DNA from: Paludibacter sp. 47-17
GTDB taxonomy: Bacteria > Bacteroidota > Bacteroidia > Bacteroidales > Paludibacteraceae
Length of the DNA stretch: 64,000 bases
Assembly: GCA_001898935.1 (NCBI GenBank)
Contig: MKVT01000008.1
Span: forward strand, 186,001-250,000
Direction of reading: 5' to 3'
The notes below the pieces were generated by a model. The model was not told the origin of the DNA. It was given only the letters and a program-made list of their open reading frames with translations, and did no database searches. Shown one piece after another: positions 30,592-39,387 of the stretch; positions within the stretch are counted from its first letter, which is position 1, and each line of letters starts with the position of its first letter. The position numbers and the translations under genes were made by a program.

Positions 30592-31962
30592 ATGGCCAAG
30601 GCTAAAACGGTTTACGTGTGCCAGAGCTGTGGCAACGACTCGCCTAAATGGATTGGGAAATGTCCTGCTTGCGGCGAGTGGAATACCTACGTGGAAGAAA
30701 TTGTCGCGAAGGAAACCAGGCAGCAGGTGCAGCTTTCCGGTTTAGAGCCGGCCAAATCAAAACCCGTGCTGATTTCAGAAATTGAAACAGCCGAAGAAGT
30801 CCGCATCGATACCCGTTCCGCTGAGCTGAACCGGGTACTCGGTGGCGGACTGGTTCCCGGTTCGCTGGTGCTTATCGGCGGAGAGCCGGGCATCGGTAAG
30901 TCGACCCTGGTATTGCAGGTGGTATTGAATCTGACCGGAAAGCGAATTTTATATGTGTCGGGCGAAGAAAGTGTGCAGCAGATTAAACTGCGTGCCGGAC
31001 GCCTGCAGGCGCACAATCCCGGTTGTTATGTGGTGAGTGAAACCGCATTGGAGCAAATCTTCGCTCATATTAAAAATATTCAACCCGATTTGGTGATTGT
31101 CGATTCCATTCAGACCATCTCCACCGAAACCATCGATTCGTCGCCGGGAAGTGTGTCGCAGATACGCGAATGTGCAGCAGCATTGCTCAAATATTGCAAA
31201 ACTTCTGCCGTGCCGGTGTTACTCATCGGGCATATCAACAAAGAGGGCAGTATAGCCGGTCCGAAGGTACTGGAACATATAGTCGACACCGTGCTTCAGT
31301 TCGAAGGCGACCAGCATTACCTGTACCGTATCCTTCGCTCCATCAAAAACCGCTTCGGTTCCACTGCCGAGTTGGGTATTTACGAGATGCAGCAGAGCGG
31401 ACTCCGCGAAGTGAGCAATCCCTCCGAATTATTGCTTTCCCAGAATCACGAAGGTCTGAGTGGTGTTGCCATCGCTTCGGCCATCGAAGGTATTCGCCCT
31501 TTCCTTATCGAAGTGCAATCGCTGGTGAGTTCGGCTGCCTACGGCATGCCCCAGCGCTCGGTTACCGGTTTCGATCTGCGCCGGTTGAATATGCTGCTGG
31601 CGGTACTTGAAAAACGCGCCGGTTTTAAACTTGCTCAAAAAGACGTTTTCCTCAATATCGCAGGGGGAATAAAAGTAAACGATCCGGCTATCGACCTGGC
31701 GGTGTTGGCCGCCGTACTCTCATCGAACCTCGATATAGCGCTCGAGAAGCAGGTGTGTATGGCCGGAGAGGTAGGTCTTTCGGGCGAGATACGCCCCATC
31801 AACCGCATCGAGCAGCGTGTCCGTGAAGCCGAAAAGCTAGGGTTTACCAAAATGATTATCCCTTGGTTCGATATGAAAGGACTCAATCTCGGTGGAAGCA
31901 CGATCGAGTTGATACGGGTACGCAAGGTGGAGGAGGCGTTTCGGGTGATGTTTAAAAAGTGA
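30592..31962 (+). CDS. radA: DNA repair protein RadA
   Basis: A 456-residue RadA/Sms protein: N-terminal zinc finger C10-x2-C13...C24-x2-C27; RecA-like ATPase with Walker A GGEPGIGKST (residues 96-105); the RadA-specific K252-N-R-F-G256 motif; and a C-terminal Lon-protease-like domain (from about residue 290, MAGEVGLSGEIRPI). It promotes branch migration in recombination. The gene begins 5 nt after tpiA. The short repeat array at 31970 lies 7 nt downstream. Confidence 0.97.
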   Translation: MAKAKTVYVCQSCGNDSPKWIGKCPACGEWNTYVEEIVAKETRQQVQLSGLEPAKSKPVLISEIETAEEVRIDTRSAELNRVLGGGLVPGSLVLIGGEPGIGKSTLVLQVVLNLTGKRILYVSGEESVQQIKLRAGRLQAHNPGCYVVSETALEQIFAHIKNIQPDLVIVDSIQTISTETIDSSPGSVSQIRECAAALLKYCKTSAVPVLLIGHINKEGSIAGPKVLEHIVDTVLQFEGDQHYLYRILRSIKNRFGSTAELGIYEMQQSGLREVSNPSELLLSQNHEGLSGVAIASAIEGIRPFLIEVQSLVSSAAYGMPQRSVTGFDLRRLNMLLAVLEKRAGFKLAQKDVFLNIAGGIKVNDPAIDLAVLAAVLSSNLDIALEKQVCMAGEVGLSGEIRPINRIEQRVREAEKLGFTKMIIPWFDMKGLNLGGSTIELIRVRKVEEAFRVMFKK

Positions 31963-31969
31963 GTGTGGT

Positions 31970-32028
31970 TACGCTGCGGGCGTTGCCCTTTGCTAATGTG
32001 TACGCTGCGGGCGTTGCCCTTTGCTAAT
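31970..32028 (+). repeat. Tandem 28-nt repeat, two exact copies, with degenerate third part
   Basis: TACGCTGCGGGCGTTGCCC followed by TTTGCTAAT occurs at 31970-31997 and again at 32001-32028, a period of 31 nt. A partial, degenerate copy (GCGCTGCGTTGC) follows at about 32039. It lies just after radA and before the tRNA promoter. The core GGGCGTTGCCC is itself a short inverted repeat. No function is visible. Confidence 0.8.
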
Positions 32029-32112
32029 TATGCGCTTTGCGCTGCGTTGCAGGGACGTAAGTCGGGCGTATTAAAAAAAATACTTTTTTTATATGCAAAA
32101 TCGGTGTTATTA

Positions 32113-32143
32113 TTTGGTGATTCTAAAAATTATCGTATCTTTG
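32113..32143 (+). promoter_or_regulatory. Complete -33/-7 promoter of the tRNA-Val pair
   Basis: TTTG (32113-32116) and TATCTTTG (32136-32143) are separated by exactly 19 bp and are followed by GCACCGC. The first tRNA begins 40 nt further on. This is the clearest primary-sigma promoter in the window. Confidence 0.78.
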
Positions 32144-32182
32144 CACCGCTTTAGTCGAAAAGCACTGTAGAAAAGAAAGAAC

Positions 32183-32260
32183 GGGCGTTTAGCTCAGCTG
32201 GTTCAGAGCATCTGCCTTACAAGCAGAGGGTCGGCGGTTCGAATCCGTCAACGCCCACCA
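32183..32260 (+). tRNA. tRNA-Val (anticodon TAC), encoded CCA
   Basis: Full cloverleaf: acceptor GGGCGTT with AACGCCC, D-loop region TAGCTCAGCTGGTTCAGAGC, anticodon stem TCTGC/GCAGA around CTTACAA (anticodon TAC, Val), and T-arm GGCGGTTCGAATCCGTC. Discriminator A at 32257 is followed by an encoded CCA. The 75-nt body is identical to the next copy. Confidence 0.97.
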
Positions 32261-32295
32261 ATACGATTCTTTCTCTTATCTAAAAAACACACTTC

Positions 32296-32370
32296 GGGCG
32301 TTTAGCTCAGCTGGTTCAGAGCATCTGCCTTACAAGCAGAGGGTCGGCGGTTCGAATCCGTCAACGCCCA
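32296..32370 (+). tRNA. tRNA-Val (anticodon TAC), CCA not encoded
   Basis: Identical over 75 nt to the tRNA at 32183, 38 nt after its discriminator base. The discriminator A at 32370 is followed by CAT, so CCA must be added by the nucleotidyltransferase. It shares the promoter at 32113 and the terminator at 32383. Confidence 0.96.
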
Positions 32371-32382
32371 CATTACAAAACT

Positions 32383-32418
32383 AAAAAGGTTGGACATCAC
32401 GTTCAGCCTTTTTTATTT
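32383..32418 (+). terminator. Rho-independent terminator after the tRNA-Val pair
   Basis: AAAAAGGTTGGAC (32383-32395) pairs with GTTCAGCCTTTTT (32401-32413), 13 bp with two G-U pairs, around ATCAC, and runs into a T-rich tail. Confidence 0.85.
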
Positions 32419-32453
32419 TGCCGTCGAATCATGGTTATCTGTAAATAATCATG

Positions 32454-32461
32454 TAAATTTG
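32454..32461 (+). promoter_or_regulatory. Candidate -7 box TAAATTTG upstream of gltX
   Basis: TAAATTTG fits TAnnTTTG and would give a leader of about 120 nt before the gltX ATG. It lies 36 bp after the tRNA terminator tail. A matching -33 box is not visible. Confidence 0.35.
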
Positions 32462-32540
32462 TGCCACCTTTTTAAGTGTTAGCTGGTAATGGATTATTAT
32501 TAACCGGCAGGCGAGAAGGTGAAGTAAGCTGTTCAAATTC

Positions 32541-32588
32541 TAATTGCAGGAAGCAATTAACAAGTAACAATTAATAATTGACAAGTAA
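32541..32588 (+). repeat. Small inverted and direct repeats in the gltX leader
   Basis: TAATTGC-AGGAA-GCAATTA forms a 7-bp hairpin (32541-32559); a palindromic CAATTAATAATTG (32568-32580) is flanked by two ACAAGTAA copies (32560 and 32581). The A/T-rich repeats end just before the gltX start codon at 32592 and may affect initiation. Confidence 0.6.
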
Positions 32589-32591
32589 AAA

Positions 32592-34109
32592 ATGAAACGC
32601 GTCAGAGTGAGATTTGCTCCGAGTCCGACCGGTCCCTTACACATCGGTGGGGTACGTACTGCTTTGTATAACTATTTATTTGCCCGCCAGCATGGCGGCG
32701 ATATGCTTCTCAGGATCGAAGATACCGATTCGGCCCGCTTTGTGCCGGGCGCCGAGGATTATATCGTTGAAGCGCTCCGGTGGATGGGCATTACCATCGA
32801 CGAGGGGATAGGTGCAGCCACCGAAGGCTCGCACGCTCCTTATCGCCAGAGCGAGCGCAAGGCTATCTACCGGCAATATGTGGATCAGCTGCTCAATGCG
32901 GGTAAAGCCTATATCGCCTTCGATACGCCTACCGAGCTGGAAGTGAAACGTGCGGAAATTGCTAATTTCCAGTACGATGCTTCAACGCGTTTGACGATGC
33001 AGAACTCGCTCACATTGCCGGCCGATGAGGTGCAACGCCGTATTGCCGATGGTGAGAATTATGTGGTGCGCATAAAAATCGAACCCAACCAGGAGGTGGT
33101 GGTCAACGACCTGATACGGGGCGAAGTGGTGATTAACTCTTCGGTCATCGACGATAAGGTGCTTTTTAAAGCATCCGACGAATTGCCTACTTACCACCTG
33201 GCCAATGTGGTCGACGACCGCCTGATGGAAATCTCACACGTGATTCGTGGCGAGGAATGGTTACCATCGGCACCGTTGCATGTGTTGCTGTACCGTTATT
33301 TGGGCTGGGAGGCCGAAATGCCTGCATTTGCCCACCTGCCTTTACTGCTTAAGCCCGACGGAAATGGAAAACTGAGCAAGCGTGATGGCGACCGCCTGGG
33401 CTTTCCCGTGTTCCCGCTCGACTGGAACGATCCGAAAACGGGCGATTTGTCGCCGGGCTACCGCGAAGCAGGCTATTTCCCCGAAGCGCTGGTGAATTTC
33501 CTGGCTTTTCTGGGCTGGAATCCGGGTACGGAACAGGAAATCTTCTCGATGCAGGAATTGATCGATGCGTTTTCGCTCGAACGTGTTAGTAAAAGCGGGG
33601 CAAAGTTCGATTTTGAAAAAGGTAAATGGTTCAATCATCAATACCTTCAACTCAAACCGCTCGAAGAGGTGACCGATCGTTATCAGCATTTTCTTATCGA
33701 AGAAAAGGATTTGATTGAAGACAGCGACAAGGTGAAACGGGTTGTGGAACTGGTACGCGAACGAGCTGGTTTCGTGCACGAACTCTGGGATCAGTCGTCG
33801 TTTTTCTTTGTGGCTCCTGCCGGATATGCCGAAGCGGATGTGAAAAAACGCTGGAAAGCCGATTCGGCCAATCAAATGTTCCAGCTTTCGGAGCTCCTGG
33901 AAACGCTCGGCGATTTCACAGCGGCTGCCACCGAGGAAGTGATAAAGGCCTGGATACAGGAAAAGGGCTATGGAATGGGCGCAGTGATGAATGCGTTCCG
34001 GCTGTGCATCGTAGGCGCTTCGAAAGGCCCGCATATGTTCGATATTATTGAGATGATCGGCAAAGAGGAAACGATCAGCCGGTTGAAAAGAGCTATCGCG
34101 ACGCTATGA
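32592..34109 (+). CDS. gltX: Glutamyl-tRNA synthetase
   Basis: A 505-residue class I synthetase that charges tRNA-Glu. The HIGH motif is in [11 protein letters not shown] (residues 10-20) and the KMSKS-type motif is K260-L-S-K-R-D. The catalytic core and the alpha-helical anticodon-binding C-terminal part (after [10 protein letters not shown]) are complete. The gene heads a run of cell-surface sugar genes: the next start codon overlaps its stop codon (ATGA), so this housekeeping gene and the glycosyltransferase are translationally coupled. Confidence 0.97.
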   Translation: MKRVRVRFAPSPTGPLHIGGVRTALYNYLFARQHGGDMLLRIEDTDSARFVPGAEDYIVEALRWMGITIDEGIGAATEGSHAPYRQSERKAIYRQYVDQLLNAGKAYIAFDTPTELEVKRAEIANFQYDASTRLTMQNSLTLPADEVQRRIADGENYVVRIKIEPNQEVVVNDLIRGEVVINSSVIDDKVLFKASDELPTYHLANVVDDRLMEISHVIRGEEWLPSAPLHVLLYRYLGWEAEMPAFAHLPLLLKPDGNGKLSKRDGDRLGFPVFPLDWNDPKTGDLSPGYREAGYFPEALVNFLAFLGWNPGTEQEIFSMQELIDAFSLERVSKSGAKFDFEKGKWFNHQYLQLKPLEEVTDRYQHFLIEEKDLIEDSDKVKRVVELVRERAGFVHELWDQSSFFFVAPAGYAEADVKKRWKADSANQMFQLSELLETLGDFTAAATEEVIKAWIQEKGYGMGAVMNAFRLCIVGASKGPHMFDIIEMIGKEETISRLKRAIATL

Positions 34110-35422
34110 CAAAACCACGGGTTCTCATCATCAGTTACTACTGGCCGCCTTCGGGTGGTGCCGGGGTGCAGCGCTGGGTGAAGTTTGTTAAATACCTGCG
34201 CGATTTTGGCTGGGAACCGGTCGTGTATGTGCCCGAAAATCCGGAGTATCCGTCGCTCGACGCTACTTTTGCCAACGATTTGCCCGATGGACTGGAAGTA
34301 ATTAAACGACCCATCTGGGAACCTTATACCATTTACCGCAAGCTGACGGGCAAAGGCAATGAGCCCATCAACGCGGGTTTTATCTCCGAAAACGCCAGAA
34401 AAGGATGGAAAGATGCACTGTCCATCCGGTTGAGAGGGAATTTCCTGATTCCCGATCCGCGTTGTTTCTGGATTCGTCCGTCGGTGCGTTTTCTTTCCGG
34501 TTATTTAAAACAAAAACCGGTGCAGGCGCTGGTTACCACCGGCCCGCCGCATTCGATGCACCGCATCGGGTACGGGCTGAAGAAGCGCTTCCCCGACCTG
34601 CCCTGGCTGGCCGATTTCCGCGATCCGTGGACCAATATCGATTTTTACCACGAACTGGGCCTTACCCGTATTGCGGATGCAGTGCACCGCCGCATGGAGC
34701 GGCAGGTGGTTCGGCAGGCCGATGCGGTGGTGGTGGTCTCGGGTGGAATGATGCAGGAGTTCAAGGCGTTGAAACCAAAGCGGCTGGTGATGATTCCCAA
34801 CGGTTTCGATACCGCTGATGTCCGGCATACCGCTGTCCGGCCCGATGCCCGCTTTACCATTTCACATATCGGCACCATGAATGCGGCCCGTAACCCCGAG
34901 GTTGTATGGGCGGCGATCAGACAATTGTGCGACGAAAATATCTTCTTCAAAAAAGATGTGAAAATTCAACTCATCGGTAAAGTCGATTTTTCGGTGCTCG
35001 AATCGTTGAAGAAATACCAGCTCGACGATAAGGCGGAGAAAACCGATTACCTTCCTCATGCCGAGGCTATTCGGCGCCAGCAGGCGTCGCAGGTGTTGCT
35101 GCTCATCATCAACAACACTCCCAATGCCAAAGGCATACTGACCGGGAAGTTTTTTGAGTATATTGCTTCGGGACGGCCTGTGCTGGGCGTAGGTCCGTCG
35201 GATGGCGATGCGGCACAGGTGCTGGACGAAACGGCAGCGGGCCGAATGGTCGATTACGAGGACGTGGAAACAGCCAAACGTATACTCGGGGAATGGTATG
35301 CGCTGTATCAGGAGAACAAGTTGGAAGTAGAAGCTTCGGAGGTAGAAAAATATTCCCGCAGGTCGCTCACCGGCACCTTGGCGGATGTGCTTGCGGAACT
35401 GCAAATGAACAGGACAACATGA
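34106..35422 (+). CDS. Family 4-like glycosyltransferase (GT-B fold)
   Basis: A 438-residue GT-B enzyme. The N-terminal acceptor domain opens with [23 protein letters not shown] and has [12 protein letters not shown]; the hinge region has [11 protein letters not shown] and IPNGFD; the donor domain has [22 protein letters not shown] and the C-terminal [22 protein letters not shown], where Glu aligns with the family 4 nucleotide-sugar binding position. Lacking membrane helices, it should act at the cytosolic face of the inner membrane. Start overlaps gltX by 4 nt and the end overlaps wecB by 4 nt. Confidence 0.87.
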   Translation: MTKPRVLIISYYWPPSGGAGVQRWVKFVKYLRDFGWEPVVYVPENPEYPSLDATFANDLPDGLEVIKRPIWEPYTIYRKLTGKGNEPINAGFISENARKGWKDALSIRLRGNFLIPDPRCFWIRPSVRFLSGYLKQKPVQALVTTGPPHSMHRIGYGLKKRFPDLPWLADFRDPWTNIDFYHELGLTRIADAVHRRMERQVVRQADAVVVVSGGMMQEFKALKPKRLVMIPNGFDTADVRHTAVRPDARFTISHIGTMNAARNPEVVWAAIRQLCDENIFFKKDVKIQLIGKVDFSVLESLKKYQLDDKAEKTDYLPHAEAIRRQQASQVLLLIINNTPNAKGILTGKFFEYIASGRPVLGVGPSDGDAAQVLDETAAGRMVDYEDVETAKRILGEWYALYQENKLEVEASEVEKYSRRSLTGTLADVLAELQMNRTT

Positions 35423-36543
35423 AACGGATCATCACAATAGTAGGCGCTCGTCCGCAGTTTGTAAAGGCTGCCACCCTGAGCCGCGAATTCTCGGTGGCGG
35501 GAATCGACGAAAAAATAATTCATACCGGCCAGCACTTCGATGCCAATATGTCGGAGGTGTTTTTCACGGAGATGGAAATTCCGCAGCCAGCTTACCGCCT
35601 GGATATTAACGGGGTGGGGCATGGCGCTATGACCGGCCGGATGCTGGAAGGAATCGAAAAGATATTACTCGGCGAAAAGCCGGAAGGAGTGCTGGTATAC
35701 GGCGACACGAATTCGACCCTGGCCGGTGCGCTGGCCGCGGCCAAACTGCATATCCCGGTACTGCATGTCGAAGCCGGACTTCGTTCGTTCAATATGCACA
35801 TGCCCGAAGAAATCAACCGGATTCTTACCGATCGTATTTCGTCGGTATTGTTTTGTCCCACCGATGCCGCACTGAAAAACCTGGCTGCTGAAGGCTTTGT
35901 AAATACCGCCGGTAACGACCCGGGTTCAGACCGGCAGAAGTCCGGGCTCAACGGCGCTATACCCGTTCGTATCGTCAAAAACGGTGATGTGATGCAGGAT
36001 GCGGCACTTTTTTATGCCCGGAAAGCCGCCGGAAAAGCAACGGTAGTGAAACAACTCCCCGTGAGCCGTTTCGTGCTGGCAACCGTGCATCGTCAGGAAA
36101 ATACCGACGATCCCTCGAATCTGAAAGGGATTGTCGAAGGATTAAATGCCATCCATCGCCAGGTCCCGCTCGTATTACCCTTGCATCCGCGTACCCGGAA
36201 TATCTTGCAACAGTCGGGGTTAACCCCCGATTTTATCACCATCGATCCGGTGGGGTATTTTGATATGATCGGTTTACTGCAACAGTGCGAGATGGTGGTT
36301 ACCGACAGCGGTGGTGTACAGAAAGAAGCGTTTTTCTTTCAAAAACACTGTATTACATTGCGTGAACAAACCGAATGGGTGGAATTGACCGAACTTGGAT
36401 TCAATCAATTGGCCGGAAGCGATCCGGTTGCCATAGGCGAAGCATTCAAAAAGCTGATGAATCAACAATCCGATTTCTCGGTTAATCTCTACGGAAATGG
36501 CGAAGCTGCCCGGAAAGCAGCCGAGCTGATAGCAACTCTTTAA
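35419..36543 (+). CDS. wecB: UDP-N-acetylglucosamine 2-epimerase (non-hydrolysing)
   Basis: A 374-residue WecB-type epimerase that makes UDP-N-acetylmannosamine from UDP-GlcNAc. Landmarks: VGARPQFVKAA, HTGQHFDANMS, GVLVYGDTNSTLAGALAA, HVEAGLRSFNMHMPEEINR, LATVHRQENTDDP, PLHPRTRN, VVTDSGGVQKEAFF and the FYxK-type C terminus. The true start is ATG 35419, overlapping the previous stop. Between AAEGFVN and VRIVKNGDV it has about 20 extra residues (NTAGNDPGSDRQKSGLNGA) compared with the form I expect. UDP-ManNAc is a precursor of ManNAc-containing surface glycans, consistent with the neighbours. Confidence 0.93.
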   Translation: MKRIITIVGARPQFVKAATLSREFSVAGIDEKIIHTGQHFDANMSEVFFTEMEIPQPAYRLDINGVGHGAMTGRMLEGIEKILLGEKPEGVLVYGDTNSTLAGALAAAKLHIPVLHVEAGLRSFNMHMPEEINRILTDRISSVLFCPTDAALKNLAAEGFVNTAGNDPGSDRQKSGLNGAIPVRIVKNGDVMQDAALFYARKAAGKATVVKQLPVSRFVLATVHRQENTDDPSNLKGIVEGLNAIHRQVPLVLPLHPRTRNILQQSGLTPDFITIDPVGYFDMIGLLQQCEMVVTDSGGVQKEAFFFQKHCITLREQTEWVELTELGFNQLAGSDPVAIGEAFKKLMNQQSDFSVNLYGNGEAARKAAELIATL

Positions 36544-36554
36544 TTTTACAGATC

Positions 36555-37223
36555 ATGGAAGCAGATCAATCGCAACAACTGAAAAGTACGATCGGATACT
36601 ATGGAACGTTCCGTTCGGAAATGTTGGACTATATCCCGGCCGATGCCGTGAGAATCCTGGAAGTAGGATGTGGAGAAGGTAATTTTTGCCGCCAGTTGAA
36701 AACGTCCGGTCGCGAGGTATGGGGAGTGGAAATAAATCCCGAAGCGGCCCTGAAAGCAAGTGAAGTGTGCGACAAAGTGCTGGTGGGCAGCTTCGACGAA
36801 CAATTGGCTCATCTGCCCGAACAGTATTTCGATTGTGTTGTTTTCAACGATGTGCTGGAGCATTTGTACGATCCGTGGACTACCATCCGGCAGGTGAAAG
36901 CCTTAATGAGCGATAAGGGAGTGTTGGTTACTTCCATTCCCAATTTCCGCTATATTTCCAATTTGATCACCGAAATTCTTTTTCGGAAAGATTTTGAATA
37001 TAAACCGGAAGGAGGAATTCTCGACGACACGCATGTTCGCTTTTTTACTTCGAAAAGTATGTTACGGATGTTTCGGCAGGAAGGATACCAGGTACTCCGG
37101 CACGAAGGGATACGGCCGTGCAGAAGCTGGAAAGAGAAATTATTCCTTACACTTACCCTGGGATTTCTGAAGGACGCCCGGTACAAACAATTTGCCACTG
37201 TTGCCAAACCCATTCGCCAATGA
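36555..37223 (+). CDS. Class I SAM-dependent methyltransferase
   Basis: A 222-residue methyltransferase. SAM motif I is ILEVGCGEGNF (residues 34-44), the acidic end of strand 2 is GVEINPEAA, and motif post-I/II is DCVVFNDVLEHLYDPW. Small methyltransferases of this form cap or decorate polysaccharide chains. It starts 11 nt after wecB and its stop overlaps the next glycosyltransferase start (ATGA). Confidence 0.87.
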   Translation: MEADQSQQLKSTIGYYGTFRSEMLDYIPADAVRILEVGCGEGNFCRQLKTSGREVWGVEINPEAALKASEVCDKVLVGSFDEQLAHLPEQYFDCVVFNDVLEHLYDPWTTIRQVKALMSDKGVLVTSIPNFRYISNLITEILFRKDFEYKPEGGILDDTHVRFFTSKSMLRMFRQEGYQVLRHEGIRPCRSWKEKLFLTLTLGFLKDARYKQFATVAKPIRQ

Positions 37224-38233
37224 GTACTCCGCTGGTGTCGATTATCACACCGACTTACAATCACGAACTGTATATTGCCGATTGCATCCGCTCGGTGTTG
37301 CAGCAGTCGTATGCCCATTGGGAGATGATTATCGTCGACGATGGAAGCACCGACAACACGTTAACGGTAGCACGCTCGCTGGCTGCGGGCGATAGCCGCA
37401 TCCGGGTGTATACCCAGCAAAATGTGGGAATCTTCCGGCTGGGCGAAACGTATAATTTTGCCGTGTCGGTTGCAGGGGGCGATTATTTGGCCGTGCTGGA
37501 GGGCGATGATGTGTGGACGGCGTCGAAACTGGAACTGCAGGTAAGAGCGATGGAAGCACAACCCGATGCTGTATTGTGTTGGGGCAGGGCCTACAGTTCG
37601 ACCGCCGATCTTTCGTCGGATTACCGGCTTTTTCCACTCGAAGATAAGAGCAGGGGGGTGTATACCAATACTCCGCGTTACGAAGCGTCGAAGCAGCTGA
37701 TTTTGAGCTGTTTTATTCCGGCCCTCACGGTGATGGTGCGTAAGTCGGCGCTGGCGGAGGTAGGTGGTTTCCTGCAGATGCACCGCCTGCCCCTGGTCGA
37801 TTTGCCTACTTGGCAGCAGTTGTCGCTTCAGGGACCGTTTATTTATATTCCGGAGGTATTGGGCCGGTGGCGTATTTATCCGAATCAGGTTACTAAGACC
37901 TTTGCCATCGAAATGGTCGAAGGTTTTTATAAACTGGCGATTGACTTTTATGCCCAGTGCAAAGCATTGGGAGTGTTTACCGGTGCCGATTACAACCGTA
38001 TCGTTACACATTATATGCGCATGCACGTGGTCAGTTATTCGCGTTCGGGGCGTTACAAGCTGATACGGAAAGATTTTGCCGGAGCGCGGCGCGATTATAT
38101 CCGGTCGATTCTGCACTTTGGCATGCACGAACCCTTGTGGAAGTTGCGTTCGTTGGTGGGGATAGTGTTCAGTTACCTGAAAATGGATATCGAAGGGCTG
38201 GCAAAGCGCTTGGGCAGGGTGAGTTACCGTTAG
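37220..38233 (+). CDS. Glycosyltransferase family 2
   Basis: A 337-residue GT-A transferase from ATG 37220: SIITPTYNHELYIADCIRSVLQQ, IIVDDGSTDNT, the DxD-type EGDDVWTASKLELQ, and an acceptor-side LGRWRIYPNQVT. A longer in-frame start exists inside the methyltransferase gene but adds no family sequence. The end of the gene overlaps by 4 bp the end of the convergent glycosyltransferase: TTAG at 38230-38233 serves both stop codons. Substrate unknown. Confidence 0.9.
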   Translation: MSTPLVSIITPTYNHELYIADCIRSVLQQSYAHWEMIIVDDGSTDNTLTVARSLAAGDSRIRVYTQQNVGIFRLGETYNFAVSVAGGDYLAVLEGDDVWTASKLELQVRAMEAQPDAVLCWGRAYSSTADLSSDYRLFPLEDKSRGVYTNTPRYEASKQLILSCFIPALTVMVRKSALAEVGGFLQMHRLPLVDLPTWQQLSLQGPFIYIPEVLGRWRIYPNQVTKTFAIEMVEGFYKLAIDFYAQCKALGVFTGADYNRIVTHYMRMHVVSYSRSGRYKLIRKDFAGARRDYIRSILHFGMHEPLWKLRSLVGIVFSYLKMDIEGLAKRLGRVSYR

Positions 38234-39387
38234 TTTTGCTGTTGCCGGATGGCTGTTTCGTATACCTGTGTCAGTTGGATGCCGATAGCGTCGAGGCTGA
38301 ACCTGTTTTTGATTTTTTCGGCAATTCCGAAGCGGTCGTAATCATGTTCAATTACCTGTTCGAGTGCGTCGGTCCAGCTTTGAAGGGTGTTGTCGCATAA
38401 AATGCCATTGCTGGGATCGACAAGCTCGGGAAGTGCGCCGGTCCTGGAGCATACTACCGGCAGTCCGCTTGCCAGGGCTTCGGCAACTACGATGCTGAAG
38501 GTTTCGATGGTGCTGGCGTGTACGAAGAAGTCGACCTGCCGGAATTCTTCTGCAATTTTTTCTTTTGGTATAAAACCGGTAAACCGGGCATCAACTCCAG
38601 CCGAGTTGCAGCGTTGCCGCAATTCGTCCAGCCGGTCGCCTCCTCCGATGACGATCAGTCGGATACGCCGGTTGAGTTTCCGTTGCAGCTGCGAAAGTGC
38701 TCCGATAAATAGTTCAGGCATTTTATCGGGCTTTTTTTTATGCTGCCAGGTAGCAACAGCACAAAAGGTGAGAACGTCGGAGGTGTTTTCTGAGGATCTG
38801 AAATGGAACAGCCCGGCATCGACCACATTGCCGGTAACCGTAAATTTTTCATCGTCCAATTCGGGCATAAGCGTTTGAATGTTCTTTTTCAGGAAGTTGG
38901 ATACCGGCAAAATCCTGGTTGCAGCAGCATATACCTTCCGGGCTTTCCCGAAATAAATACTCGACGAGAAATCGGAGAGGCGGCTCCAATGTTCGGTAAC
39001 GATATGAGGCCGGTTCAGTTTGCGGGCAAGTGCGTCGGCCCAGAGTGCAGCCGGATAGATCACCTGCGAATGGATGATGTCGGGGGGGAGCTGGTTCAGT
39101 TCCTGTTGTACGGCCTGATTCAGAAAATACTGCTGCAGATGGGGAAGATGAAACAAAGCAGCTTTCCATCGGCTGTGAAGTTCGCACTGGATGGTTTTTA
39201 TTCCGAATTCGTCGGTATAATGATAGATCTTTTTGTTCAACAGCCCCTTACTCTTGTGCAACGATAATGCGAGCACCTGTACCGTATGTCCTGCCGATTG
39301 TGCTGCCCGTACCTGTTCGCGCACAAAAATGCCAAAAAAAGGATTTTCTCTGTTTGGATACCATTGAGTGATGAAAAGTACGTTCAT
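38230..39387 (-). CDS. Glycosyltransferase family 4
   Basis: A 385-residue GT-B enzyme with FITQWYPNRENPFFGIFVREQ at the start, an acceptor-domain TEHWSRLSDFSSS, and in the donor domain LIVIGGGDRLDELR, GFIPKEKIAEEF and the E-x7-E motif in ASTIETFSIVVAEALASGLPVVCS. This Glu pair contacts the nucleotide sugar. Its start overlaps the flippase stop by 4 nt, so both belong to one minus-strand unit facing the plus-strand half of the cluster. Confidence 0.9.
   Translation of the reverse strand: MNVLFITQWYPNRENPFFGIFVREQVRAAQSAGHTVQVLALSLHKSKGLLNKKIYHYTDEFGIKTIQCELHSRWKAALFHLPHLQQYFLNQAVQQELNQLPPDIIHSQVIYPAALWADALARKLNRPHIVTEHWSRLSDFSSSIYFGKARKVYAAATRILPVSNFLKKNIQTLMPELDDEKFTVTGNVVDAGLFHFRSSENTSDVLTFCAVATWQHKKKPDKMPELFIGALSQLQRKLNRRIRLIVIGGGDRLDELRQRCNSAGVDARFTGFIPKEKIAEEFRQVDFFVHASTIETFSIVVAEALASGLPVVCSRTGALPELVDPSNGILCDNTLQSWTDALEQVIEHDYDRFGIAEKIKNRFSLDAIGIQLTQVYETAIRQQQN

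Noticed and set aside
31970-32028. Possible CRISPR array after radA
   Set aside because: Only two full units with a 3-nt gap; no spacers and no cas genes.
31963-32154. 63-codon frame after radA on the plus strand
   Set aside because: It is made of the tandem repeat and tRNA promoter region, begins with GTG right after the radA stop and has no family-like features; treated as a chance frame.
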